DNA of 64,000 nt from an uncultured Sphingopyxis sp. (GTDB lineage: Bacteria; Pseudomonadota; Alphaproteobacteria; Sphingomonadales; Sphingomonadaceae). The stretch is from the NCBI RefSeq assembly GCF_900078365.1, contig NZ_LT598653.1:3286001-3350000 (forward strand), in the 5' to 3' direction. The translations under genes and the position numbers were made by a program. Numbering within the stretch: position 1 is the first letter of the stretch; every line of letters starts with the position of its first letter. Shown here piece after piece: positions 8,052-15,574 of this stretch. The notes beneath the pieces are model-generated. The model was given only the letters and a program-made list of their open reading frames with translations, made no database searches and was not told where the DNA came from.

Positions 8052-9680
8052 GTGACCGCGCTTTCCCTCCGCATCATCGCTTTCGCCGACCGCTGGCCGA
8101 AGCTCCTCGCCGTGCTGCTCGGCGCCGTTTCGGCGACGGGGTTCGCGCCGCTCCACCTCTGGCCGCTGACGCTGCTGGCGCTCGCGGGCTGGATGGCGCT
8201 CGTCGCGCGAGCCGCGCGCGGCCGCCGCGCCGCCGGCATCGGCTGGGCGTTCGGGGTCGGCCATTTCGCGATCGGCCTCAACTGGATCGCGACCGCCTTC
8301 ACCTATCAGGCGGCGATGCCCGCGTGGCTGGGGTGGATCGCGGTCGTGCTGCTGGCGCTTTATCTGGCGGTCTATCCCGCACTGACTGCGTGGGGGGCGT
8401 GGATGGTGCGGCGATTCGGCGCGCCGCCGACGGGCCTTACGCTGTCTTTCGTTCTTGCTTTCGCGGCACTCTGGACGCTCACCGAATGGCTGCGGAGTTG
8501 GGTATTTACCGGCTTTGCGTGGAACCCGCTCGTCGCGACGATCGGTGACTTTTTCGGTTTGTTGCGATTGGTCGGCACCTACGGCGGATCCGCAACCGTC
8601 CTGCTGGCGGCCGGCTATGTGCTGTGGCTGGCCCAGCCGCGTCCCGATCGCCATGAACGGATGCGTCCATACCCAAGCCGGCGATCCCAGCTTCTTCAAC
8701 AGCTAGGAGCGGGTGTGGTGATCGCCTGTTTTCTGGCGCTGGCGTATCTGTTGCCGAACGGCCCCATATCCAGGTCGGTGACCGAAGCCGACGGCATCCC
8801 CATCACCGTCGTCCAGCCCAATATCGGCCAGCAGGACAAATGGGAGGGCGGCAAGGCCGACACCAATTTCGCCAAGCTCGCGCGGCTGACGACACCCAGG
8901 GACGATCGGCCGCGGCTGATTCTGTGGCCCGAAGCCGCCGTCCCCGACTATCTCGAACGCGGCTATCCTTCGGTCTATTACGACCGCTCGCCGGCCGAAG
9001 CGCGTGCGCGCTTGACGAGGCTGATGAATCCCGACGACGTCATGCTGCTTGGCGCGCTCAAGCTCGAACTCGACAAGACGGGCGATGTGGTCGGCGCACG
9101 CAATGCGGTGATGACGGTGCATGCCGACGGCAGGCTCGGCCCGCGCTACGACAAGGCGCATCTGGTGCCCTATGGCGAATATCTGCCGATGCGGCCGCTG
9201 CTGTCGGCGCTCGGCCTGTCGCGGCTCGCGCCCGGCGACATCGATTTCTGGCCGGGGCCGGGCGCGCGCACGCTCGATCTCGGCGCCTTCGGGCGCGCGG
9301 GGCTGCAAATCTGTTACGAGATCATCTTTTCGGGCCAGGTCGTCGATCGCGACCATCGCCCTGACTTCATCTTCAACCCGTCGAACGATGCCTGGTTCGG
9401 CAGTTGGGGCCCGCCGCAGCATCTGGCGCAGGCGCGCCTCCGCGCGATCGAGGAGGGCTTGCCGGTGATCCGCGCGACGCCGACCGGGATCAGCGCGGTG
9501 ATCGACGCCGACGGCCGCATCGTCGAATCGCTGCCGATGCACGCGGCGGGGCGCATCGACGCGTTGGTGCCGCCCGCGCGCGCGCCGACGCTCTTCGCAC
9601 GCTTCGGCAACATTCTGTCCGTCGGCTTCGCCCTGCTGCTGCTCGCGCTGACCATTGCCTTCCGGCGCTCGGGACGCTAA
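8052..9680 (+). CDS. lnt: Apolipoprotein N-acyltransferase Lnt
   Basis: A 542-residue inner-membrane enzyme that adds the third acyl chain to lipoproteins. An N-terminal half with about six to eight membrane helices is followed by a nitrilase-like domain. Catalytic residues are visible as Glu in LWPEAAVPDY (about 294), Lys in DKAHLVPYGEYLP (about 367) and Cys in QICYEIIF (about 420). A last hydrophobic helix lies at the C-terminus. The GTG at 8052 was chosen because it precedes the first hydrophobic segment directly; upstream in-frame codons run into a repeat. metK follows after 52 bp. Confidence 0.93.
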   Translation: MTALSLRIIAFADRWPKLLAVLLGAVSATGFAPLHLWPLTLLALAGWMALVARAARGRRAAGIGWAFGVGHFAIGLNWIATAFTYQAAMPAWLGWIAVVLLALYLAVYPALTAWGAWMVRRFGAPPTGLTLSFVLAFAALWTLTEWLRSWVFTGFAWNPLVATIGDFFGLLRLVGTYGGSATVLLAAGYVLWLAQPRPDRHERMRPYPSRRSQLLQQLGAGVVIACFLALAYLLPNGPISRSVTEADGIPITVVQPNIGQQDKWEGGKADTNFAKLARLTTPRDDRPRLILWPEAAVPDYLERGYPSVYYDRSPAEARARLTRLMNPDDVMLLGALKLELDKTGDVVGARNAVMTVHADGRLGPRYDKAHLVPYGEYLPMRPLLSALGLSRLAPGDIDFWPGPGARTLDLGAFGRAGLQICYEIIFSGQVVDRDHRPDFIFNPSNDAWFGSWGPPQHLAQARLRAIEEGLPVIRATPTGISAVIDADGRIVESLPMHAAGRIDALVPPARAPTLFARFGNILSVGFALLLLALTIAFRRSGR

Positions 9681-9692
9681 CAGCGCGCAGAC

Positions 9693-9708
9693 ATAAAGCA
9701 TCCTTTAT
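9693..9708. promoter_or_regulatory. Palindromic operator candidate upstream of metK
   Basis: A perfect 6-bp inverted repeat, ATAAAG-CATC-CTTTAT, lies 25 bp before the metK ATG in a 52-bp gap. It is AT-rich against a very GC-rich background. The position suits a regulator of methionine/SAM metabolism, such as an ArsR-family SahR-like or another SAM-responsive repressor; the protein is not encoded nearby. Confidence 0.55.
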
Positions 9709-9732
9709 ATTCGATTTCGAGAAGGCTTTCCC

Positions 9733-10953
9733 ATGCGCAACAGCTTCCTTTTCACGTCCGAAAGCGTGTCGGAGGGGCACCCCGACAAGGTCGCCGACCA
9801 GATTTCGGATTCGATCGTCGACCTGTTCCTGTCGAAGGATCCCGAGGCGCGCGTCGCGTGCGAGACGCTGACGACGACGCAGCTTGTCGTGCTCGCGGGC
9901 GAGATTCGCTGCAAGGGCGTGTTCGAAAATGACGCCTGGGCGCCGGGCGCGCTCGAGGAGATCGAGGCGACCGTCCGCAATACGGTGCGCGAAATCGGCT
10001 ATGAACAGTCGGGCTTTCACTGGCAGAGCTTCCGCTTCGAGAATAATCTCCACGGCCAGTCGGCGCATATCGCGCAGGGCGTCGACGAGAGCGGCGACAA
10101 GGACGAAGGCGCGGGCGACCAAGGGATCATGTTCGGCTATGCCTCCGACGAGACCCCCGACCTGATGCCCGCGACGCTCGACTACAGCCACAAGATCCTC
10201 GAGCGCATGGCCGCCGACCGCAAGGCGGGCACCGCGCCCTTCCTCGAACCCGACGCCAAGAGCCAGGTCACGCTGCGCTACGCCAACGAGCGTCCGGTCG
10301 AGGCGACCGCGATCGTCGTGTCGACGCAGCATGCGCCGGGCTATTATTTCCACAAGGGCGAAGGCGACGAGGCGAAATATACCGAGCTGCGCAAATATGT
10401 GCTCGGCGTGATCGCCGACGTGCTGCCCGCCGAACTGCTCACCGCGAACACCGTCTATCACATCAACCCGACCGGGCGCTTCGAGATCGGCGGGCCCGAC
10501 GGCGATGCCGGGCTGACCGGCCGCAAGATCATCGTCGACACCTATGGCGGCGCGAGCCCGCACGGCGGCGGCGCGTTCAGCGGCAAGGACCCGACCAAGG
10601 TCGACCGCTCGGCGGCCTATATCACGCGCTATCTGGCGAAGAATGTCGTCGCGGCGGGGCTGGCGCGCCGCTGCACGATCCAGCTGAGCTATGCGATCGG
10701 GATCGCCGAGCCGCTCTCCATCTATGTCGACCTGCACGGCACCGGCACCGTCGAGGAAGGCCGCATCGAAGCCGCGATCCCCGGGCTCGTCCGCCTGACG
10801 CCCAAGGGCATCCGCACGCATCTGGGGCTCAACAAGCCGATCTATCGGCAGACCGCCGCCTATGGTCATTTCGGCCGCACCGCCGACGGCGACGCCTTCC
10901 CGTGGGAGCGCACCGACCTCGTCGACAAGCTCAAGGCCGCGCTCGCGGCCTGA
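9733..10953 (+). CDS. metK: S-adenosylmethionine synthetase
   Basis: A 406-residue cytosolic enzyme making SAM from methionine and ATP. Signatures are SVSEGHPDKVADQISD (about residues 11-26), GAGDQGIMFGYA (about 126-137) and the glycine-rich loop GGGAFSGKDPTKVDRS (about 277-292). Length is in the range of alphaproteobacterial MetK, which carry an extra central segment. The start follows the operator candidate by 24 bp. A hairpin lies just after the stop. Confidence 0.97.
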   Translation: MRNSFLFTSESVSEGHPDKVADQISDSIVDLFLSKDPEARVACETLTTTQLVVLAGEIRCKGVFENDAWAPGALEEIEATVRNTVREIGYEQSGFHWQSFRFENNLHGQSAHIAQGVDESGDKDEGAGDQGIMFGYASDETPDLMPATLDYSHKILERMAADRKAGTAPFLEPDAKSQVTLRYANERPVEATAIVVSTQHAPGYYFHKGEGDEAKYTELRKYVLGVIADVLPAELLTANTVYHINPTGRFEIGGPDGDAGLTGRKIIVDTYGGASPHGGGAFSGKDPTKVDRSAAYITRYLAKNVVAAGLARRCTIQLSYAIGIAEPLSIYVDLHGTGTVEEGRIEAAIPGLVRLTPKGIRTHLGLNKPIYRQTAAYGHFGRTADGDAFPWERTDLVDKLKAALAA

Positions 10954-10961
10954 TGTGGGAA

Positions 10962-10984
10962 GCGGGGACGCTTGCCGTCCCCGC
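10962..10984 (+). terminator. Hairpin after metK, terminator-like
   Basis: A perfect 9-bp stem, GCGGGGACG-CTTGC-CGTCCCCGC, starts 8 bp after the metK stop. There is no T tract, so it may be a weak terminator or an mRNA-stabilising hairpin before trmB. Confidence 0.45.
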
Positions 10985-11037
10985 CACACGGGTTCAGGCG
11001 CTTGCCGCCCCCGCTTCGCCGCGCTAACGGGCGCGCC

Positions 11038-11769
11038 ATGACTGCGCATAAACCCGGCGATCCGACGACCCTCAACCGCCTTTACGGCCGATCGAAGGGC
11101 AAGCCGCTGCGCGCGGGGCAGCAGGATCTGGTCGATATGCTGTTGCCGCAGATCGCGGTCCCGGCGGAAGGCGACGTCACCGCGGCGCGCCTGTTCGGCC
11201 ACGACTGCCCGCTGCATTTCGAAATCGGCTTCGGCGGCGGCGAGCATATGGCGGGACGCGCCGACATGCTGCCCGACCATGGCTTCATCGGCGCCGAGCC
11301 CTTCATCAACGGGGTGGCGCAGGCGCTGGTCCATGTCGCGGGCGATCCCCATCTCGCAAAAAAGGGGGGCGCGCGCCTGCCGCTCGGCAACGTCCGCATC
11401 CACCATGGCGACGCATTGGAAGTGCTGCGGCGGATCCCCGACGGCGCGCTATCCTTCGCCTATCTGCTCCACCCCGACCCCTGGCCCAAGGCGCGCCACG
11501 CGAAGCGGCGGATGATGAACGACGGGCCGCTCGATCTGATCGCGGCGAAGCTCAAGCCCGGCGGCGAGTTTCGCTTCGGCACCGACCATCCGATTTACCT
11601 CCAGCACGCGTTGATGGTGATGCGCCGCCACCGTCACCAGTATGAATGGCTGGCGAAGGACGCGCGCGATTTCCAGCAGCGCCCCGGCGGCTGGCCCGAA
11701 ACACGCTATGAGGCGAAGGCGCGCGCGCAGGGGCACGAAGTCTGGTATTTCCGCTACCGGCGCCGTTAG
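11038..11769 (+). CDS. trmB: tRNA (guanine-N7-)-methyltransferase TrmB
   Basis: A 243-residue SAM-dependent enzyme that makes m7G46 in the tRNA variable loop. The SAM-binding motif FEIGFGGGEH (about residues 61-70), a GDALEVL segment and the substrate loop LLHPDPWPKARHAKRRM (about 142-158) are typical. The ATG at 11038 was chosen over upstream codons because the family begins with this basic segment (GRSKGKPLR). The gene converges with the minus-strand amidase, with a 4-bp overlap of the stop regions. Confidence 0.92.
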   Translation: MTAHKPGDPTTLNRLYGRSKGKPLRAGQQDLVDMLLPQIAVPAEGDVTAARLFGHDCPLHFEIGFGGGEHMAGRADMLPDHGFIGAEPFINGVAQALVHVAGDPHLAKKGGARLPLGNVRIHHGDALEVLRRIPDGALSFAYLLHPDPWPKARHAKRRMMNDGPLDLIAAKLKPGGEFRFGTDHPIYLQHALMVMRRHRHQYEWLAKDARDFQQRPGGWPETRYEAKARAQGHEVWYFRYRRR

Positions 11770-13184
11770 GGGTCGCCGGCCCAGATCGGCGGGATATGCC
11801 GCTGCCACTGGAGCGCGGCTTCGAGTTGATAGGCCAGCGCGAGGAGCAGCGCCTCGCCGCCGGGACGCGTCGCGAACTGCACACCCACCGGCAGCCCGTT
11901 GTCGCTGAATCCGATCGGCAGGCTGATCGCGGGGGTGCCGGCGAAATTGTCGATCCAGCAATAGCCGGCATAGTCGATCAGCGGATCCTTCTGATCGTCC
12001 CACGAAATATCGGGGCCGAAGACGCCGATGCGCGGGATTTCGCTGCCGAGCGTCGGCGTCATCCAGATGTCGATCGCCTCCAGCCGGTCGAGATAGGCGG
12101 CGACCACCGCCTCCATCGCGGTCCACGCCGCCGCGAACTCCGCGTCGCCGATCGCCTCGCCCGCCGCGACCAGCGTCGCCGACCGATGCTCGAGGTCCTC
12201 GGCCTTGATCGCGATCCCGATCGCCTGCGACAGCATGCCGAGGCGGCGGCTGAACATGCCCTCGGTGATCGTGCCGAGCAGTTCCATCGCCGCCGGGCCC
12301 TCGAAGGGAAGCCCGGCGTCCGCGACCGCGTGGCCGAGCCGGTCGAGCAACGCGATCGCTTCGCCGAAGACGCGCCCGACGCTGGCGTCGGGCAGCGCGC
12401 CGGTTCGCATCACCCGGCTATAGGCATGGATGCGCAGGCGGTGCTCGACCGGCGCGGTCACGAGCGGGGTCGGCGGCAGGCAGCTCGGATCGCGCGTCTG
12501 CGTCGCTTCGAGCCACGCCGCGGTGTCGCGCACGGTGCGGCTGACGCAGCCGTTCACCGTCAGGTCGGCGATCGAGCGGAAGGCCTCTTCGCCGGCGTTG
12601 CGGCCGCGCGAGGGCTTGAGGCCGACAAGGCCGCAGGGGGCGGCGCCATGGCGGATCGACCCGAGCCCGTCGCTCGCATGGGCGACCGGGACCACCCCGG
12701 CGGCGACCGCCGCCGCGCCGCCGCCCGACGAGCCGCCCGGCGTATGATCGAGGCTCCACGGATTGCGCGTCGGGCCGAGCAAGGGCGATTCGGTGACCGC
12801 ATTGAGCCCGAGTTCGGGCATCGCCGAGCGCGCGATCGAGATCAGCCCGGCGCCATTTATTGCCCGCGCATAGGGGGCGTCGTCGGGCGGAATGAAATCG
12901 CGCAGCGCGGCCGAACCGAAGCTCGCCGGTATGCCCTTTTCGGGAAGCATGTCCTTGATCAGCGTCGGCACCCCGGCGAGCGGGCCCGGCCGCGCCTCCC
13001 CCGCCTGGCCGCGCGCGCGTTCGAACGTCGGCCAGGCGATGAAGTTGAGCTGCGGGTTGACCGCTTCGGCGCGCTCGATCGCCCGATCGACGAGCGCCGA
13101 CGCGGTGACGCGTCCGGCGGCCAGCGCCGCGCGCATGCCGGTCATGTCCGAAGGCGCGGGGCCGGTCGAGTGCGTCGTCGTCAT
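11766..13184 (-). CDS. Amidase signature family enzyme
   Basis: A 472-residue amidase (AS family). The Ser-cisSer-Lys triad is readable: Lys77 in LIKDML, Ser152/Ser153 in GGSSGGG and Ser176 in GLGSIR. These enzymes hydrolyse carboxamides, sometimes peptides or acyl-amides; the substrate is unknown. No signal peptide is seen, so it should be cytoplasmic. The ATG overlaps the MFS stop (ATGA), so transport and hydrolysis are likely linked: the carrier could import an amide that this enzyme cleaves. Confidence 0.9.
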   Translation of the reverse strand: MTTTHSTGPAPSDMTGMRAALAAGRVTASALVDRAIERAEAVNPQLNFIAWPTFERARGQAGEARPGPLAGVPTLIKDMLPEKGIPASFGSAALRDFIPPDDAPYARAINGAGLISIARSAMPELGLNAVTESPLLGPTRNPWSLDHTPGGSSGGGAAAVAAGVVPVAHASDGLGSIRHGAAPCGLVGLKPSRGRNAGEEAFRSIADLTVNGCVSRTVRDTAAWLEATQTRDPSCLPPTPLVTAPVEHRLRIHAYSRVMRTGALPDASVGRVFGEAIALLDRLGHAVADAGLPFEGPAAMELLGTITEGMFSRRLGMLSQAIGIAIKAEDLEHRSATLVAAGEAIGDAEFAAAWTAMEAVVAAYLDRLEAIDIWMTPTLGSEIPRIGVFGPDISWDDQKDPLIDYAGYCWIDNFAGTPAISLPIGFSDNGLPVGVQFATRPGGEALLLALAYQLEAALQWQRHIPPIWAGDP

Positions 13185-14536
13185 GAGAATTCCTTCGAAA
13201 GCTCCGGCCGGATCGCCCGGAGCGTAGCGGCATAGGGGCCGGGTGCGAATGCCATCAGGATCGCCGAGACGATCAGCGACGGCAGGCTGACGATGGTGAT
13301 GGCGTAGAGCATGCCGCGCGGCTCTTCGATCAGCCCGGAGATCCAGCCGACCACCAAGGGCGATGCGGCAAGCGCCAGCGCGTTGACGATGCCGAGCAGC
13401 GCCAGAACGCGCGACCGCAGGTGCGGCGGCGCCAGATTCTGGAGCACGCCGGGCATCAGCGACGAGGCGGCGATGCCGAGCGCACCCTGCACCGCCGCGA
13501 GGGCATAGGCCTGAAACGCCGAAGTGGTGAACGGCAGCAAGGCGGCGGGCAGCGGGGTCAGCGCGACGAAGATCGCGGCCGCCCTGACGGGGCCGAGACC
13601 GGCATCCGCGCGGCGCAGCCTGAGCGTCAGCGGCGCGAGGACGACGCCGACGAGCGTCGCGATGGTGATCGCGGTGCCGAGCCCGACGCCGACCGTCGCG
13701 GGATCGATCCCGAAAGCACGCGGCAACGCCAGCGGAAACCACATCAGCCCCGAGGTCATCGCAACCGCCATCGCGAAAATCGAACCGAAGATGCAGGCCA
13801 GCGTGCGCCAGTGCGCGGTCGCATAGGGGATGAAATCGCGCGCGCCCGCTTCATCGGTCCCGGCCGGCGTTCCAGCCGCGCTCCCCCGACTGCCGAGCGG
13901 CATCGTCAGGACGAGCAGGAAGAAGACCGGCCCCGGCAGCGCGATCAGCATCATCGCGAGGCGCCAGCTGTCGATGTCGGCGAGCCAGCCGGGGAAAGCG
14001 CCATGCGCTCCGGCAAGCCATTGCAGCAGGACGCCGCCCAGCGCCATGCCGAGCCCGGCGCCGAGCAGCGAGCCGCCGTAGAAGATGAAATTCGCGGTGT
14101 TGCGCTGCCTTTCGGGAAAGAGATCGGGGATCAGCGCGAAAACGATCGGCGCGAGCCCGGCCTCGCCGATCGCGATGCCGATCGTCGCGGCGAACAGCCC
14201 CCCGAAGCTGTCCTGAAAAGCGAAGAGCGCGGTCGCAAGCGACCAGCAGGCAACGCCGAGCGCGAGCAGGAGGCGGCGCCCGAAGCGATCGGCGAGCCAG
14301 CCCATCGGATAGCTCGCGATGCTGGCGAAAATCGCCATGCCGAGGCCCTGCAACATGCCGAGCTGCAAGTCGGAAAAGCCGAGCGACGCCTGGAGCGACG
14401 GCGCGATCAGGCTGAGCATCTGGCGGACGACGAAGGCGAAAAGCGTCGTCATCAGCAGCACGGCGAGGCCGTACCACGCCCATGCGGTCGCGCTCCGCGC
14501 CTGGCCTTCGACCGCCCTTGTCATCCCGATTTCCAT
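13181..14536 (-). CDS. MFS transporter (spinster-like / YcaD-type carrier)
   Basis: A 451-residue inner-membrane protein with 12 hydrophobic segments. The MFS motif GWLADRFGRRLLLALG (about residues 79-94) lies between helices 2 and 3. It is the first gene of a two-gene unit with the amidase. It diverges from the hydrolase/TonB-receptor unit across a short region with an AATAAA-N9-TTTATT inverted repeat. The substrate is likely the same amide- or ester-linked compound handled by its neighbours; this is inference. Confidence 0.85.
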   Translation of the reverse strand: MEIGMTRAVEGQARSATAWAWYGLAVLLMTTLFAFVVRQMLSLIAPSLQASLGFSDLQLGMLQGLGMAIFASIASYPMGWLADRFGRRLLLALGVACWSLATALFAFQDSFGGLFAATIGIAIGEAGLAPIVFALIPDLFPERQRNTANFIFYGGSLLGAGLGMALGGVLLQWLAGAHGAFPGWLADIDSWRLAMMLIALPGPVFFLLVLTMPLGSRGSAAGTPAGTDEAGARDFIPYATAHWRTLACIFGSIFAMAVAMTSGLMWFPLALPRAFGIDPATVGVGLGTAITIATLVGVVLAPLTLRLRRADAGLGPVRAAAIFVALTPLPAALLPFTTSAFQAYALAAVQGALGIAASSLMPGVLQNLAPPHLRSRVLALLGIVNALALAASPLVVGWISGLIEEPRGMLYAITIVSLPSLIVSAILMAFAPGPYAATLRAIRPELSKEFS

Positions 14537-14567
14537 ATCGCTCTCCCCGAGCTTGCTCGGCGCCCAT

Positions 14568-14588
14568 AATAAACAAGTTGACTTTATT
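14568..14588. promoter_or_regulatory. Divergent promoter / operator region (MFS-amidase vs hydrolase-TonB receptor)
   Basis: AATAAA and TTTATT form a perfect inverted repeat with a 9-bp spacer. On the minus strand, TTTACA and TATTAT are 16 bp apart and could be -35 and -10 boxes for the MFS gene. On the plus strand TTGACT could be a -35. The TetR regulator at 17852 is the obvious candidate to bind here. Confidence 0.5.
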
Positions 14589-14667
14589 GTAAATGGGGCA
14601 GATGAGTCGCATCGACGAAAAGAGAGGCCGGCAGCATCAAGCGCCGCCCTCCGTCAGGAGACGATCG

Positions 14668-15540
14668 ATGTCCTTTTCGGTGCGGGCCGCGCTCGAACAA
14701 TTCACCCTTCCCCATCCGTCGGGCGAGGGCGCGCTGACGATCAGCGTCGCGCCGCCGGCGGCGCCGATGCCCGAGAGCGGCGTTCCCGTCCTCTATGTCG
14801 TCGACGGCGACCTGCTGTTCGGCATGGCGGCCGAAATCGCGCGCGCGGTGTCGAGCGCCGCCGCCTTTCCGGCCCATTATGTCGTCGGCATCGGCTATGA
14901 CGCCGATTATGCCGATTTCCTGAAACGCCGCACCGCCGACCTCGCCCCGCCGATCGGCGCCGAAGCATTGGAAAGCCTGGGCGGGATGGCGGCAGCGATC
15001 GGCGGCGCCGCGGGCGGCGGCGCCGACGCCTTCCTCGCCTTTCTGACGAACAGGCTGCGCCCCGAAATCGCGGCGCGTTATCCCAATTCCGCCGATGGCC
15101 CGCAGATATTGTTCGGCCATTCGCTCGGCGGGCTGTTCGCCGCGCACGCGCTGCTGACGCGGCCGGGCAGCTTCGCCGCCTTCATCGCGAGCAGCCCGTC
15201 GCTCTGGTGGAACGGCTTCGCGATCCTCGATGCGCTGCCGGCGTTCAAGGCGCGGCTCGCCGCCCTGCCCCGCCAGCCGCGCGTGTTCGTCGACGTCGGC
15301 GCGAAGGAGCAGGAATTGCCGACGAGCGTGCCCGACGGGATCGGCGTGACGCTGGAGGAAGCGCAGGCGCAGATCCGCGCCGCGCGCATGGTCGATGCCG
15401 CGAAGGAATTTGCCGGCGCTCTCGGCGACGCCGGCCTGACCGACCTCCGCCACATCGCCTTCGCCGAGGACGACCATGTCTCCGCCGCGCCCGCCGCGAT
15501 CCTGCACGGGATGCGCTTCGCGCTCGGCCGCGACCGCTGA
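14668..15540 (+). CDS. Alpha/beta hydrolase-fold esterase (IroE/BesA-like)
   Basis: A 290-residue alpha/beta hydrolase. The nucleophile elbow FGHSLGGLFAAHALL lies near residues 149-163, followed by SSPSLWWN, which is typical of the siderophore-esterase-like group, and a late His in EDDHVSAAP (about 270). The ATG at 14668 was chosen for its AGGAG seven bases upstream; an upstream in-frame ATG at 14593 has no such site. No clear signal peptide is visible. It is followed by a TonB receptor after 34 bp, so it probably acts on an imported ligand. Confidence 0.8.
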   Translation: MSFSVRAALEQFTLPHPSGEGALTISVAPPAAPMPESGVPVLYVVDGDLLFGMAAEIARAVSSAAAFPAHYVVGIGYDADYADFLKRRTADLAPPIGAEALESLGGMAAAIGGAAGGGADAFLAFLTNRLRPEIAARYPNSADGPQILFGHSLGGLFAAHALLTRPGSFAAFIASSPSLWWNGFAILDALPAFKARLAALPRQPRVFVDVGAKEQELPTSVPDGIGVTLEEAQAQIRAARMVDAAKEFAGALGDAGLTDLRHIAFAEDDHVSAAPAAILHGMRFALGRDR

Positions 15541-15574
15541 AACGAACAACGAAAATCCGATGAGGGGACCGAAT

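Noticed and set aside
9681..9732. A SAM riboswitch upstream of metK.
   Set aside because: Only 52 bp separate lnt and metK, and no SAM-II or SAM/SAH fold could be drawn; the inverted repeat fits a protein operator better.
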